From positions 62,001 through 126,000 of the forward strand of contig JABIEF010000073.1 of the NCBI GenBank assembly GCA_018651345.1: 64,000 bases of DNA, written 5' to 3'. The position numbers were made by a program, and so were the translations under genes. Source of the stretch: Rhodobiaceae bacterium (GTDB taxonomy: Bacteria > Pseudomonadota > Alphaproteobacteria > Rhizobiales > TMED25). Below the pieces are notes generated by a model. The model saw only the letters and a list, made by a program, of their open reading frames with translations, made no database searches and was not told where the DNA came from. Shown one piece after another: positions 50,449 to 62,965 of this stretch (the stretch's first letter is position 1; every line of letters begins with the position of its first letter).

Positions 50449-53412
50449 TCATTTTAGTCTATTTAAATTCATATATTCGCGAACTGCCACTGCATCTCTT
50501 TTTGACAAATCTGGAAACTCCTCATCTAAACCAATATCAGGAATAATCTTCCACGATCTAGCACATTTTTTACCTTCAGCTAATTTTGATACAACACCAA
50601 TGCCTGAAATATCATCAATCATGAAGGCTGTTTGTGGTTGAATATCATAGATTAATGTAGCATTACTTGTGATGCAAATTTCTGCTAAATCAATACCTTT
50701 AATTGAGTTAATTATATCATCATCTGTTATATAAATATCTGGATTTGCTTCTAGGCTTGATCCTATCCTCTTTTCCCGTCTTTCAATCTCTAAGGCTCCT
50801 GTAACAACACGCCTCAACTTGCGAATATTATCCCATTTTTTATCAAGCTTATCGTTTAACCATGAATTTGGTATGTCGTTAAATATCTCTAAATATATAG
50901 ATTCTTTTTTATTTCCATATCTACTTGACCAAACCTCTTCCATGGTAAAGCATAGAATTGGTGCATATAATTTTGTTAATCTAGTAAATATTTCATCAAT
51001 AACGGCCAGAGATGATTTTCTGGTGTTGCTTGATATAGGATCACAATAGAGAGAATCCTTTCTTATATCAAAATAAAATGCTGATAAATCTTGCGTAGAA
51101 AAGTGAAATAATAGACTTGCTACTTTTTTAAAATCATAATTTTTATAGGCTTCAGTAACTTGTTCCTGCAAGATAGCTAGTTTATGAAGCATATACTTTT
51201 CTAATTCCGGTAAATTCTTATAGTCTAGATCATGCTTTTGATCACAATGGAATAGAACACCCAACATCCATCGCAATGTATTTCTTATTTTTCTGTATGA
51301 ATCAACGTTCGATTTTAATATTTCATCTCCAATTCTTTGGTCATCAGCATAATCAGTAGAACTTACCCATAAACGTAATATATCAGCTCCATATCTTTCG
51401 ATTATCTCCTGCGGAGATATAACATTACCCATAGATTTTGACATTTTCTTACCATTTTTATCCATAGTAAAACCATGAGTTAAAATAGCTTTATAAGGAG
51501 CTCGGCCTCTTGTAATAGAACTTTCTAAGAGCGAAGAATGAAACCAACCTCTGTGCTGATCACTACCTTCAAGATAAAGATCTGCTGGCCATGACAGTTC
51601 AGGTCTAGATTCAAGAACAAAAGCATGCGTAGTTCCAGATTCAAACCAGACATCTAAGATGTCGTCAACTTTAATCCAATCATCAATATCATCAACTAAA
51701 TCTATTAAGAATCTTTTCTTGGCACCTTCCTCAAACCATGAATTTGCTCCTTCGGATTCAAATATAGTTACGATCCTATCTATTAATTTCTGAGAATTTT
51801 TAAATTGATGGTTTGGTATATATTCTGATGTTTTTTTATTCACAAATACAGATATTGGTACACCCCAAGAACGCTGTCTTGATAAAACCCAATCTGGTCT
51901 ATTTTTTATCATTGCCTTAAGTCTATTTTTTCCAGATTTAGGATAAAATTCTGTATCATTAATAGCAGTAAGCGCTGTTTCTCTAAGACCATCTTTCTTT
52001 GAATCTTGCATAGAAATAAACCATTGAGGTGTATTTCTAAATATGACAGGTTTTTTAGATCTCCACGAGTGCGGATATTGATGCTTGAACCTTTGAGTAG
52101 CAATAATTGATTTGGCCTCAATTAATTTTGATATTACTTCTTTGTTTGCATTTCCTTTTTCGCCATTTTTTCCTATTACAAAAATACCCTTAAAGCCTGG
52201 AGCATCGTTAGTAAATACACCGTCTTCTGATACGGTATAAGGAATGGTATGATCAATATTCATATCATTTATTAATTTTTTATTTGCCATCCAAATTTCA
52301 AAATCATCAACTCCATGCCCTGGTGCAGTATGGACAAAACCTGTACCAGTATCATCAGTCACATGATCTCCGTTAAGCAATGGAATATCAAAACTATAAC
52401 CACCGAGATTACTTTTAGACAAAGGATGTGAACATATCATATTTGACAAATCATCAGAACTAATATCATATAATTTTCGAAAATTTGTTACCCTTGCAGT
52501 TTCCATTACATCTGATGATAGTTTGTTCGCAATAATTAACTTTTCACCTTTTATTGCCCAATTATCCTCTGGAGCCTCTTCAATAACATACAATCCATAA
52601 TCGATTGAAGACGAATAAGATATTGCTCTATTTCCTGGAATTGTCCACGGTGTTGTAGTCCATATAACTACAGATGCTTCAGCTAAATCTTTTTTCTTTT
52701 CATCGGTGAAAATAGTTGAGTTCAAGAGACAGTTAATCTTAAACTTTGTCCAAATAGCATCAGAAACATAATCGTGGTATTCAACTTCGGCTTCGGCAAG
52801 TGCAGTTTTCTCAACGACAGACCACATTATTGGCTTTGATCCTTGATATAATGCTCCATTCATAGCAATTTTTAATAATTCATTAGCTATAGCGGATTCG
52901 GAAGTAAATTTCATTGTTGTATAAGGATTATCCCAATCCCCAACAATTCCCAATCTCTTAAATTCCTCTCGTTGTATATTCACCCAATGATCTGCAAACT
53001 CCCTACACTCATCTCTAAATTCATTAATCGGAATACTATCCTTATCTATATTTTTTTCTCTATACCTTTCTTCGACTTTCCATTCGATTGGTAGTCCATG
53101 ACAATCCCAACCAGGAACATAACAAACATCATAGTTCATCATCTGCTGCGACCTAACAACCAAATCTTTTAGTATTTTATTTAAAGCGTGCCCTATATGT
53201 AAATTCCCATTTGCATATGGAGGGCCATCATGAAGAACAAACTTCTCTTTTCCAACGGATACCTTTCTTACTTTATGGAATAATTTTTCATCATTCCATT
53301 TCGATAAAATATTAGGTTCTGTTTTAGGCAACCCAGCTCTCATAGGAAAATCTGTTTGAGGGAGCAGTAATGTATCTACCCAATTTCTTTCATTATCTTT
53401 ATTGTTATTCAT
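50449..53412 (-). CDS. ileS: Isoleucyl-tRNA synthetase
   Basis: HDGPPYANGNLHIGHALNKILKD; WDCHGLPIEWKVE; LTHGFTMDKNGKKMSKSMGNVISPQ. Confidence 0.98.
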   Translation of the reverse strand: MNNNKDNERNWVDTLLLPQTDFPMRAGLPKTEPNILSKWNDEKLFHKVRKVSVGKEKFVLHDGPPYANGNLHIGHALNKILKDLVVRSQQMMNYDVCYVPGWDCHGLPIEWKVEERYREKNIDKDSIPINEFRDECREFADHWVNIQREEFKRLGIVGDWDNPYTTMKFTSESAIANELLKIAMNGALYQGSKPIMWSVVEKTALAEAEVEYHDYVSDAIWTKFKINCLLNSTIFTDEKKKDLAEASVVIWTTTPWTIPGNRAISYSSSIDYGLYVIEEAPEDNWAIKGEKLIIANKLSSDVMETARVTNFRKLYDISSDDLSNMICSHPLSKSNLGGYSFDIPLLNGDHVTDDTGTGFVHTAPGHGVDDFEIWMANKKLINDMNIDHTIPYTVSEDGVFTNDAPGFKGIFVIGKNGEKGNANKEVISKLIEAKSIIATQRFKHQYPHSWRSKKPVIFRNTPQWFISMQDSKKDGLRETALTAINDTEFYPKSGKNRLKAMIKNRPDWVLSRQRSWGVPISVFVNKKTSEYIPNHQFKNSQKLIDRIVTIFESEGANSWFEEGAKKRFLIDLVDDIDDWIKVDDILDVWFESGTTHAFVLESRPELSWPADLYLEGSDQHRGWFHSSLLESSITRGRAPYKAILTHGFTMDKNGKKMSKSMGNVISPQEIIERYGADILRLWVSSTDYADDQRIGDEILKSNVDSYRKIRNTLRWMLGVLFHCDQKHDLDYKNLPELEKYMLHKLAILQEQVTEAYKNYDFKKVASLLFHFSTQDLSAFYFDIRKDSLYCDPISSNTRKSSLAVIDEIFTRLTKLYAPILCFTMEEVWSSRYGNKKESIYLEIFNDIPNSWLNDKLDKKWDNIRKLRRVVTGALEIERREKRIGSSLEANPDIYITDDDIINSIKGIDLAEICITSNATLIYDIQPQTAFMIDDISGIGVVSKLAEGKKCARSWKIIPDIGLDEEFPDLSKRDAVAVREYMNLNRLK

Positions 53413-53485
53413 AATTTAAATATAACCTATAATTTAATTCCTACACATTGACATTGAATTTATAAAAGTTCGTTAACAAAAAAAA

Positions 53486-54427
53486 TTATTCATAATTTTT
53501 CAATATTTCTAGAGCTTTTGAACAATCCAAAGACATTTGAAACTTTAGGTCTTCAGACTTATCAAAATACCGGTCACCCCTTATAAAAGAAATAAATTCA
53601 ACCTTTACCAGACTGTCATACAAATCTTTATCGAAATCAAATAAGAAAGTTTCTAATAAAATATTGCTTCCATCATATGTTGGTCTATCTCCATAATAAG
53701 ATATGGATTTATACTTTTTATTATCTACATATGCAAATGTCGCATATATTCCCGGTAACAGGATTATCCCATCCTCTAAGTGCATATTGATTGTTGGAAA
53801 ACCTAATTCTCTTCCCCTTTTATCTCCACCGATAACTTTCCCAGAAAAAAACCAATTATATCCTAGGGTCTTCGACGCTGATTCAATATTTCCATTAGCA
53901 ATATCATCTCTAATACGAGTTGAAGAATATAGAGTATTTTTGTTATCAGTTGCAGGATCAACTATACTTAATCCTATATTATGTGAATCACATAATTCCT
54001 TCAAAATAGTTGTATTACCAACTCTTCTTGAACCAAATTTAAAATTCCATCCAACAACTAGGTGCTTTACATCTAATCCCCCAATAAGAACCTCTTCAAC
54101 AAATTCTTGAGGTGACATTTTAGATAGATGTTCATTAAAATTTATTTCATAAATAACATTAATACCAATCTTGCCAATTATTTCAGCTTTTTGCTGGCTA
54201 TTAGTAAGTTGAAAAAAAATATTACGTGGTTGAAAAAATTTTTTAGGATTAGGATTGAATGTCATAACTCCTGATAGTACATTCTTTTCGTCTGCTAATT
54301 TTATGGTTTCTTTTAGAAGTGCCTGATGTCCTAAATGAACACCATCAAAATTACCTAAAGCAACGACACCTCCTTTTAGTCTTTCTGGTATATTCTTATA
54401 ACTATTAATTATTTCCATAGTTACCAT
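53486..54427 (-). CDS. ribF: Bifunctional riboflavin kinase/FAD synthetase
   Basis: VVALGNFDGVHLGHQALL; SSTRIRDDIANGNIESA; VIGGDKRGRELGFPTINM. Confidence 0.96.
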   Translation of the reverse strand: MVTMEIINSYKNIPERLKGGVVALGNFDGVHLGHQALLKETIKLADEKNVLSGVMTFNPNPKKFFQPRNIFFQLTNSQQKAEIIGKIGINVIYEINFNEHLSKMSPQEFVEEVLIGGLDVKHLVVGWNFKFGSRRVGNTTILKELCDSHNIGLSIVDPATDNKNTLYSSTRIRDDIANGNIESASKTLGYNWFFSGKVIGGDKRGRELGFPTINMHLEDGIILLPGIYATFAYVDNKKYKSISYYGDRPTYDGSNILLETFLFDFDKDLYDSLVKVEFISFIRGDRYFDKSEDLKFQMSLDCSKALEILKNYE

Positions 54428-55305
54428 TCAAGTTTTTCTTGTGTAGCAATTGGTAGTTTAATATCTGGATAAAATTCTAACATATAATTATTAAAATCTT
54501 CTTGCGTGAAAATATTATTATTATATCTTTTATTCAATTCATTCTTATGCACACCGTTTATTATAAAAAAAGAATCAATACCAAAATTACCAGCTCCCAA
54601 TATATCTGTTTTTAAACCATCCCCAATTGCAAGAATTTCTGATTTTTTTACTTTAAAATTATTATTTTTATTAACTTCTTTAATCGCAAATTCGTATATA
54701 TATTCGAATGGTTTTCCAAAATATTTAACTTGCCCGCCTTTGTTCGCATAATATTCAGCCAACGAACCGGCACATAAAATTGTCTTATCCCCTCTAATAA
54801 CTGTTAAGTCTGGATTTGCGCAATGCATAACAATTTTTTTACTTAGAAATAAATTCATAAGATCATTATAGTCATCTAGTACATCCGTTTCATCATTATA
54901 TAAACCTGTACATAATACAGATTGACAGTTTTTTGAGTTACTAAAGTTTATATCAAGATCTAAAAAAATAGACTTATCTCTTTCTGGACCAAGATGATAC
55001 AATGATGTTTTATTCAAACTCTGAAGCCAAAATCTTGTCACGTCTCCGGATGAAACAATTAGATTATAACAATTTTTATTAAGACCCATTTGATTGAGTT
55101 GCTTTATAACATCGATTGACGGTCTTGGCGCATTGGTTATCAAAACAATATATCCACCAGATTTAGAATACTTCAATAAAGATTCGACAGCATTTTCAAA
55201 CAGATCTTTTCCATTATGCAAAACACCCCAGACATCACATAGAATAACCTTATATTTACTTATGATTTCTGTAATCTCTATATTATTTGAAAATATGTCA
55301 CGCAT
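54421..55305 (-). CDS. HAD-superfamily hydrolase, subfamily IIA (TIGR01459-like)
   Basis: VILCDVWGVLHNG; VLITNAPRPS; FGKPFEYIYEFA; LAIGDGLKTDILGAGNFGIDSFFI. Confidence 0.9.
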   Translation of the reverse strand: MRDIFSNNIEITEIISKYKVILCDVWGVLHNGKDLFENAVESLLKYSKSGGYIVLITNAPRPSIDVIKQLNQMGLNKNCYNLIVSSGDVTRFWLQSLNKTSLYHLGPERDKSIFLDLDINFSNSKNCQSVLCTGLYNDETDVLDDYNDLMNLFLSKKIVMHCANPDLTVIRGDKTILCAGSLAEYYANKGGQVKYFGKPFEYIYEFAIKEVNKNNNFKVKKSEILAIGDGLKTDILGAGNFGIDSFFIINGVHKNELNKRYNNNIFTQEDFNNYMLEFYPDIKLPIATQEKLEW

Positions 55306-55420
55306 GTCTTATTAATCTTTCTAATTATCAATATAATTCATAATCATTTAATAGCTTTTGATAAAGTAATAAATACATTTATATTATATTAAATGATAAA
55401 AAATAATATAAACAAATATA

Positions 55421-55449
55421 TTGACATTTACATTGCCAATACATATATC
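55421..55449 (+). promoter_or_regulatory. Sigma70-like promoter upstream of groES
   Basis: TTGACA (55421-55426), 17-nt spacer, TATATC (55444-55449); predicted +1 lies just before the CIRCE. Confidence 0.65.
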
Positions 55450-55460
55450 TGATATAACTG

Positions 55461-55487
55461 TTATCACTCTATAATTGTGAGTGATAA
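55461..55487 (+). promoter_or_regulatory. CIRCE operator (HrcA-binding inverted repeat) upstream of groESL
   Basis: TTATCACTC-N9-GAGTGATAA, a perfect 9-9-9 inverted repeat; consensus is TTAGCACTC-N9-GAGTGCTAA. Confidence 0.9.
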
Positions 55488-55519
55488 TTATATTTTAACA
55501 ATTAAAATTGGAGATAAAC

Positions 55520-55807
55520 ATGAGCTTTCGACCATTGCATGACCGCGTACTTGTACGTCGTGTAGATGAAGAAGAAAAAACTTTAGGTGGAATTATAATT
55601 CCTGACACAGCAAAAGAAAAACCTAGCCAAGGTGAAGTAATATCTATTGGCCCAGGTGCTCTCGATGAAAACGGTAAAAGAGTTGCATTAGATGTAGCAG
55701 CTGGTGATCGAGTTTTATTTGGAAAATGGTCAGGAACTGAAGTAAAAGTTGATAATGAAGATCTTTTAATAATGAAAGAATCTGACATTATGGGCATTAT
55801 TTCATAA
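55520..55807 (+). CDS. groES: Co-chaperonin GroES
   Basis: [55 protein letters not shown]; start re-assigned to ATG 55520 after GGAG. Confidence 0.97.
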   Translation: MSFRPLHDRVLVRRVDEEEKTLGGIIIPDTAKEKPSQGEVISIGPGALDENGKRVALDVAAGDRVLFGKWSGTEVKVDNEDLLIMKESDIMGIIS

Positions 55808-55854
55808 ATTTATGATTTTTTCTTTAAAGAATATTTTAGTCATATTAAATTTAA

Positions 55855-57549
<1,695 letters not shown>

Positions 57550-57583
57550 AGATCATTTAACCAATCCAATCAATAAATACAAG

Positions 57584-57613
57584 AACCCCTCATTCTTATG
57601 AGGGGTTTTTTTT
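57584..57613 (+). terminator. Intrinsic terminator of groESL
   Basis: AACCCCTCAT-TCTT-ATGAGGGGTT followed by a run of T's. Confidence 0.92.
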
Positions 57614-57615
57614 AT

Positions 57616-58365
57616 TTAAAGTAAATTTTCTAAAAAATCTTTTTGATTAATCTTATCTATATTTATTTCCATTGATATTTTATCAAATAACTCTTCAAGA
57701 TATTTTTTCTTATCTACTGTCCATCTAGCATTCAAGCTTGCAAACAGACATGATTCACTTTTTAAGATAGTTCCGTCTGTCAATATCTTTAATTCGTTAG
57801 CGAGAAGGGTTGATCCAGTACTTGTAATATCAATAATTGCTTCTGCCGAACCATATGCTGGAGCACCTTCAGTCGCACCAAGACTCTCAACTAATAAATA
57901 ATCTGCAAAACCTTTTTTAGCAAAAAATTCTCTTGATATATTTGGGTATTTTGTAGCTATTCTTAGCCTTCGTTTGCTAGCTAACCTAAATTTAAAAGCA
58001 ACATCATCTAAATCATTTATGTTATCAACATCTATCCATGAAATTGGAACAGCAACCACAACATCTGCGAATCCATAATCAAGTTTGGCAAGGCATTTTA
58101 TATGTTTATCTGCCTGGTAAATATTTTCATAAATTAAATCTAATCCAGTCACCCCTATATCAATAGTTCCAGTGCTTAATTCAATAGAGATTTCTCTTGG
58201 CGATAAAAATACGACCTCGATATTATTTACACCTTCTATTGTTCCGTAATATTCTCTATCACCGTTATTTCTTACAATCTCTAATCCTGATTTCAGAAAT
58301 AAATCAAAAGTTTTTTCTTGCAACCTTCCTTTATTAGGAATGCCTATAACTATTTTATCAGACAT
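57616..58365 (-). CDS. hisG: ATP phosphoribosyltransferase (HisG)
   Basis: IGIPNKGRLQEKTFDLF; IDIGVTGLDLIYE; RIATKYPNISREFFAKKG; ADIIDITSTGSTL-type motif (EAIIDITSTGSTLLAN). Confidence 0.95.
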   Translation of the reverse strand: MSDKIVIGIPNKGRLQEKTFDLFLKSGLEIVRNNGDREYYGTIEGVNNIEVVFLSPREISIELSTGTIDIGVTGLDLIYENIYQADKHIKCLAKLDYGFADVVVAVPISWIDVDNINDLDDVAFKFRLASKRRLRIATKYPNISREFFAKKGFADYLLVESLGATEGAPAYGSAEAIIDITSTGSTLLANELKILTDGTILKSESCLFASLNARWTVDKKKYLEELFDKISMEINIDKINQKDFLENLL

Positions 58366-59512
58366 ACTTATCTCCTGCCATTAACAACCGATCTACGTAG
58401 ACAGAACAACCGACAGCAGGAACCTTTACAGGCGAGCCTAGGTCAGTGAAAAAATTATCATATCTACCGCCTATAGCTATTGGTCCAAGGTCTTTCATCT
58501 TATTCGATCTTATTTCAAAGATTAAGCCTGTATAATACTCTACCCGTCTGCCCAATGAAGTTTGAAATCTAGCACTATCTAAGAATGGCTTGCCTTCATT
58601 TAACAACTTAAACCTTTTATCAAGAGATTCAATTTCTTGATCTAAATCTAAATTATAGGATTTTGCAAAACTTGTTAGCGTTTCTGATGCGAGAATAGCA
58701 GAACAATTTATTGATAAAAAATTTGATAGCATAGAAGATGTATTTTTATCAATTATTTGAGTATCTATAATCTCTTTTTTTTCAATATAATTATTTATTA
58801 TATTTTCAGGATCTCTGCCACCAAAAACATGTAGTTTATCAAAACCGGCAATATTACCAATTAAATCTTTAGCATTATAATCATTTTTGTTATTTTTTAT
58901 TTTATCTAAAGTGTTTTTATTTAAACTAGTTACCTCATGAGGATCTATATTAAGATTAGGAATAATATCATTTGCGCCTCTCCAAAAGAGTCTTTTTATT
59001 CTATCTTTATAAGATAGACTTATATTGATTTTATCTAATATGGAATAAAAAATAGAAACATCACCCAATAGCAAATCATAATCACTAAAATTTACTTTTC
59101 CTAGAACTTGTAATGCATGATTGAGAACAGAAACATCTGTTTCAATTAAATCTCTTGATCCAAAATCTTCAATACCAATTTGTCTAAATTCAGGAGATTT
59201 TCGGCTAATCTCTTTGGATGTAGGGAATCTAAAAGCAAAACCATCGTACACATATCTCTTCGGACTACGATCGGTATTCTTTATGCTCTCTAATACTAGC
59301 GGTAATGTAAAATCAGGCCTTAAACAATGCTCCCTGCCGTCAGGAGACGGTGCAATCAATAATCTCCTTCTAATATCTTCTCCCATATGATTGACAACCG
59401 TGTCTGCTGGAATAATCATATTTGGCTCAACTCTTTCAAATCCCTTATCAATAAAATATTGTGTAATATGATCAGGATTAATATGAATTAGTGATTCTGT
59501 ATTTTTAATCAT
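58358..59512 (-). CDS. hisZ: ATP phosphoribosyltransferase regulatory subunit (HisZ)
   Basis: HisRS-like class II fold: CLRPDFTLPLVLES, FRFPTSKEISRKSPEFRQIGIEDFGS, YYTGLIFEI, IAIGGRYDNFF; lies between hisS and hisG. Confidence 0.9.
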   Translation of the reverse strand: MIKNTESLIHINPDHITQYFIDKGFERVEPNMIIPADTVVNHMGEDIRRRLLIAPSPDGREHCLRPDFTLPLVLESIKNTDRSPKRYVYDGFAFRFPTSKEISRKSPEFRQIGIEDFGSRDLIETDVSVLNHALQVLGKVNFSDYDLLLGDVSIFYSILDKINISLSYKDRIKRLFWRGANDIIPNLNIDPHEVTSLNKNTLDKIKNNKNDYNAKDLIGNIAGFDKLHVFGGRDPENIINNYIEKKEIIDTQIIDKNTSSMLSNFLSINCSAILASETLTSFAKSYNLDLDQEIESLDKRFKLLNEGKPFLDSARFQTSLGRRVEYYTGLIFEIRSNKMKDLGPIAIGGRYDNFFTDLGSPVKVPAVGCSVYVDRLLMAGDKYV

Positions 59513-61011
59513 TTCTTTTGATACCCATATCTTTGCATCATATTACAAACTTTATTGACTAGATCACTTCTTTGTATAACTTCTTGTGCAGGACGTTTTT
59601 CAGTCCAGGTTTCTCTGTCTTGAACACTATTTGATAATTTTTTACCTTCAATTAAATCTTTGATTGTTAAAGTACCCTCTTCTCTTTCAATAGTTCCTTC
59701 AATTATCACCAAAGGAGAATGTCTTCTATCCGCATATTTCATTTGCGCTTTGAGACCAAAACTACCAGTATATACTTCGGTTTTTATACCAACATCCCTT
59801 AATTCTTTGGCCATTTTATGATAATTAGCCTGAGCTTCCTTATCCATAGACAATATTATTACCGGACCATAAAAATTATCTACTAAATTATAGTTTATTG
59901 ATTTTAGTGTAGCATAGAGTCTGCTAACCCCAATTGAAAAACCAGTTGCAGGCATAGTGTTACCATTAAAGCGAGCTACTAAATCATCATATCTTCCTCC
60001 CCCTCCAATAGAACCAAAACTACTACTATTAGAATCAAGATTATTGCTAAATGATAAATTAGCTTCAAATATAGGACCTGTGTAATATCCTAATCCCCTA
60101 ACAACCGATGGGTCAAAAATAATTTTTTCGTCTCCATATCCCGTATCATTTAAAAAATTATTAATCACAGAAAGCTCCTCAATACCTTCCTCGCCAATAG
60201 AACTACCGTATACCAACTTATTTAAATTATCCAAAGTAGTAGAACGGGAAGAGTCACCAGACTGAGTAAAATCTATAATTCTTACGATTTGCGAAACTGC
60301 TAACTCTGCGCCTTTGGTAAAATCTCCTGATTCATCTTTCCTGCCACTGCCTAATAATTTTTCAACCCCCTCATAACCAATTCTATCTAATTTATCTATT
60401 GCCCTTAATATTATCAATTGCCTTTCGGCTGATATATCTTCCTTATTATCGTTATGTATAATCTCAATAATTGCATCTAGTATTTTTCTATTTGAAATCC
60501 TAACATCGTAATTTTCATTTGAAATACCTAAACTCTCAATGCAATCTGCAGCTATCATTACCATTTCTGCATCTGCAATTGGGTTATCTGTACCTACATT
60601 ATCTGCATCTATCTGGATAAATTCTCTAAATCTACCAGGGCCCGGTTTTTCATTTCTCCAGACACTTCCAGTTTGATAACGTCTAAACGGCTTAGGTAAC
60701 AGATCATTATTTTCTGCAACATACCTTGCCAAGGGAGATGTGAGATCATAACGTAATGAAAGCCACTGATCATCATCATCAAGAAATGAAAAGACTCCAG
60801 AATTTGGGCGATCGTCATCGGGCAAAAATTTTCCTAGCGCTTCGCTAAACTCAAAAGCTGGTGTAGACAAACCCTCGAACCCATAACTTTCATAAACTGC
60901 TGATATTTTTGATATGATAAGATTTGTAATACGCAACTCATCTCCCGAGATATCTTTTTGTCCTCTTGGCAAAGAACTTCTAGGATATAATTGTTTTTTC
61001 TTCTTATTCAT
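59509..61011 (-). CDS. hisS: Histidyl-tRNA synthetase
   Basis: LRYDLTSPLARYVA; RPFRRYQTGSVWRNEKPGPGRFREFIQIDADNVG; GLGYYTGPIFEA; GSIGGGGRYDDLV. Confidence 0.96.
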   Translation of the reverse strand: MNKKKKQLYPRSSLPRGQKDISGDELRITNLIISKISAVYESYGFEGLSTPAFEFSEALGKFLPDDDRPNSGVFSFLDDDDQWLSLRYDLTSPLARYVAENNDLLPKPFRRYQTGSVWRNEKPGPGRFREFIQIDADNVGTDNPIADAEMVMIAADCIESLGISNENYDVRISNRKILDAIIEIIHNDNKEDISAERQLIILRAIDKLDRIGYEGVEKLLGSGRKDESGDFTKGAELAVSQIVRIIDFTQSGDSSRSTTLDNLNKLVYGSSIGEEGIEELSVINNFLNDTGYGDEKIIFDPSVVRGLGYYTGPIFEANLSFSNNLDSNSSSFGSIGGGGRYDDLVARFNGNTMPATGFSIGVSRLYATLKSINYNLVDNFYGPVIILSMDKEAQANYHKMAKELRDVGIKTEVYTGSFGLKAQMKYADRRHSPLVIIEGTIEREEGTLTIKDLIEGKKLSNSVQDRETWTEKRPAQEVIQRSDLVNKVCNMMQRYGYQKK

Positions 61012-61259
61012 AATCCACCATTTGTATATTTTAAGCTTCCAAAGGCAATTAATAACATCTTATTAATAATAATATATTAAAAAGTAATATTTTTTCTTGT
61101 AAATTTTTATACAAATAAATAACTTTAAAAAGAAATTTTTATTATATATAGAATATTAATCTAAATTTTTATAATTAATTTATTGATATTAGAAATTTAA
61201 TCTACTATATATGGCATATATAATTTATATATTCTATAACTTAAAAAGGTACTACATTA

Positions 61260-61769
61260 ATGACCGCTAAATTAGATAGGATAGATCGTAAAATATTAAC
61301 CATACTTCAATCTGACTGCACAATGGCCGTATCAGATATTGCACTAAAAGTTGGCCTTTCAACAACACCTTGCTGGAGACGCATACAAAGACTAGATAAA
61401 GAAGGTGTAATAGCAAAGCGTGTTGCAATATTAGACCCTAAAAAAATAAATGCCTCAGTAACAGCTTTTGTAGCCGTTAAAACTAATGAGCATAATAATA
61501 AATGGTTAAGTGAATTTAAAAGAGTAATAGATAACTTCCCAGAAGTTGTTGAATTCTATAGGATGGCTGGAGAGATTGATTATCTTCTGAGAATTGTTGT
61601 CCCTGATATAAACTCATTCGATCGATTCTATAAAAAACTAATTGAACAAATTAATCTTACCGATGTATCAACAAGCTTTGCAATGGAGCAGATAAAATAC
61701 ACTACCTCCTTGCCATTGAATTATACAGAGAATGTTCTTTTAGAAAATAATATCACCCATTATTCGTGA
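61260..61769 (+). CDS. Lrp/AsnC-family transcriptional regulator
   Basis: LDRIDRKILTILQSDCTMAVSDIALKVGLSTTPCWRRIQRLDKEGVI HTH, followed by an AsnC ligand-binding domain (FYRMAGEIDYLLRIVVPD). Confidence 0.94.
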   Translation: MTAKLDRIDRKILTILQSDCTMAVSDIALKVGLSTTPCWRRIQRLDKEGVIAKRVAILDPKKINASVTAFVAVKTNEHNNKWLSEFKRVIDNFPEVVEFYRMAGEIDYLLRIVVPDINSFDRFYKKLIEQINLTDVSTSFAMEQIKYTTSLPLNYTENVLLENNITHYS

Positions 61770-61777
61770 TAAAATAT

Positions 61778-62791
61778 TTATCCGCCGGTTACAGACATAA
61801 ATCTTGATATAGACGGCTTGTTATGCTTTCTATCTATAATAAAATCATGGCCTTTTGGCTTACGACTAATCGCCTCATAAATTACATTTTTTATCGAATT
61901 ATCATCAGCACCTTGTCTTATAGGCGTTAATAAATCTGCAGCATCTTCTTGGCCTAGGCACATATATAACGTACCCGTGCATGTAACTCTTATCCTGTTA
62001 CATGATTCACAAAAGTTATGACTTAAAGGTGTAATAAATCCTAAAACACCGCCAGTTTCTTTAATCTCAACATACCTAGCTGGACCTCCCGTTTTATATG
62101 GAATATCATTAAGAGTATATTTTTCTTCTAGCGTTGACCTTAAGCCGCTTAAAGGTAAATAATGCTCAGTACGGTCACCATCAATATCCCCCATTGGCAT
62201 TGTTTCTATAACAGTTATATCCATACCACCGTTATGCGCCCATTCGATTATTTTTGGAATTTCTTTGTCGTTGATATTCTTAAGCGCAACTGTATTAATC
62301 TTAATTTTTATGCCTGCCTTTTGTGCGACTTTAATTCCATCTAACACTTTAGGCAAATTACCCCATCTTGTTATCTTTGAGAACAGCTCTTCGTTTAATG
62401 TGTCTAAAGAAACATTGATTCTTTTAATATTATTTTTAGCTAAATCTTCGGCATACTTCATCAACTGACTACCATTTGTTGTTAGCGTAATTTCATCAAG
62501 ATGCCCCGAATCAACATAACCAGATAATCTTGATATAAACCACATTAAGTTCTTTCTTACCAATGGCTCACCACCTGTTAATCTAATTCTTTTGATGCCA
62601 CAAGATATAAAAACTGAACATAATCTATCTAACTCTTCTAGTGTAAGTAAATCGTTTTTAGGAAGAAACGTCATATTTTCAGACATGCAATAAACACATC
62701 TAAAATCACATCGGTCTGTAACTGACACTCGCAAATAATCAATTTCTCTTTCAAATGGATCAATTATTCTGTTATTACCAACCAATGACAT
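61778..62791 (-). CDS. moaA: GTP 3',8-cyclase (molybdenum cofactor biosynthesis protein A)
   Basis: [19 protein letters not shown] radical SAM motif; [35 protein letters not shown]-terminal cluster. Confidence 0.97.
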   Translation of the reverse strand: MSLVGNNRIIDPFEREIDYLRVSVTDRCDFRCVYCMSENMTFLPKNDLLTLEELDRLCSVFISCGIKRIRLTGGEPLVRKNLMWFISRLSGYVDSGHLDEITLTTNGSQLMKYAEDLAKNNIKRINVSLDTLNEELFSKITRWGNLPKVLDGIKVAQKAGIKIKINTVALKNINDKEIPKIIEWAHNGGMDITVIETMPMGDIDGDRTEHYLPLSGLRSTLEEKYTLNDIPYKTGGPARYVEIKETGGVLGFITPLSHNFCESCNRIRVTCTGTLYMCLGQEDAADLLTPIRQGADDNSIKNVIYEAISRKPKGHDFIIDRKHNKPSISRFMSVTGG

Positions 62792-62965
62792 CGTATGTTC
62801 TTTATTATTATATTTTTTCTAATTAATTTAATTTTTAAAAGATTAAATTAATATTATCATTATCTATTTAATTTTGATATTATTAGTAATTGCTTCAAGC
62901 GCTTTATATTATAATATATTATTTACATATAAATTAATAACAATTAATTCAAGTTAGACACGAAA

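Noticed and set aside
58358-61011. Two adjacent histidyl-tRNA-synthetase-like genes as a possible duplication
   Set aside because: Explained by hisS plus hisZ, the known HisRS paralogue that partners short-form HisG.
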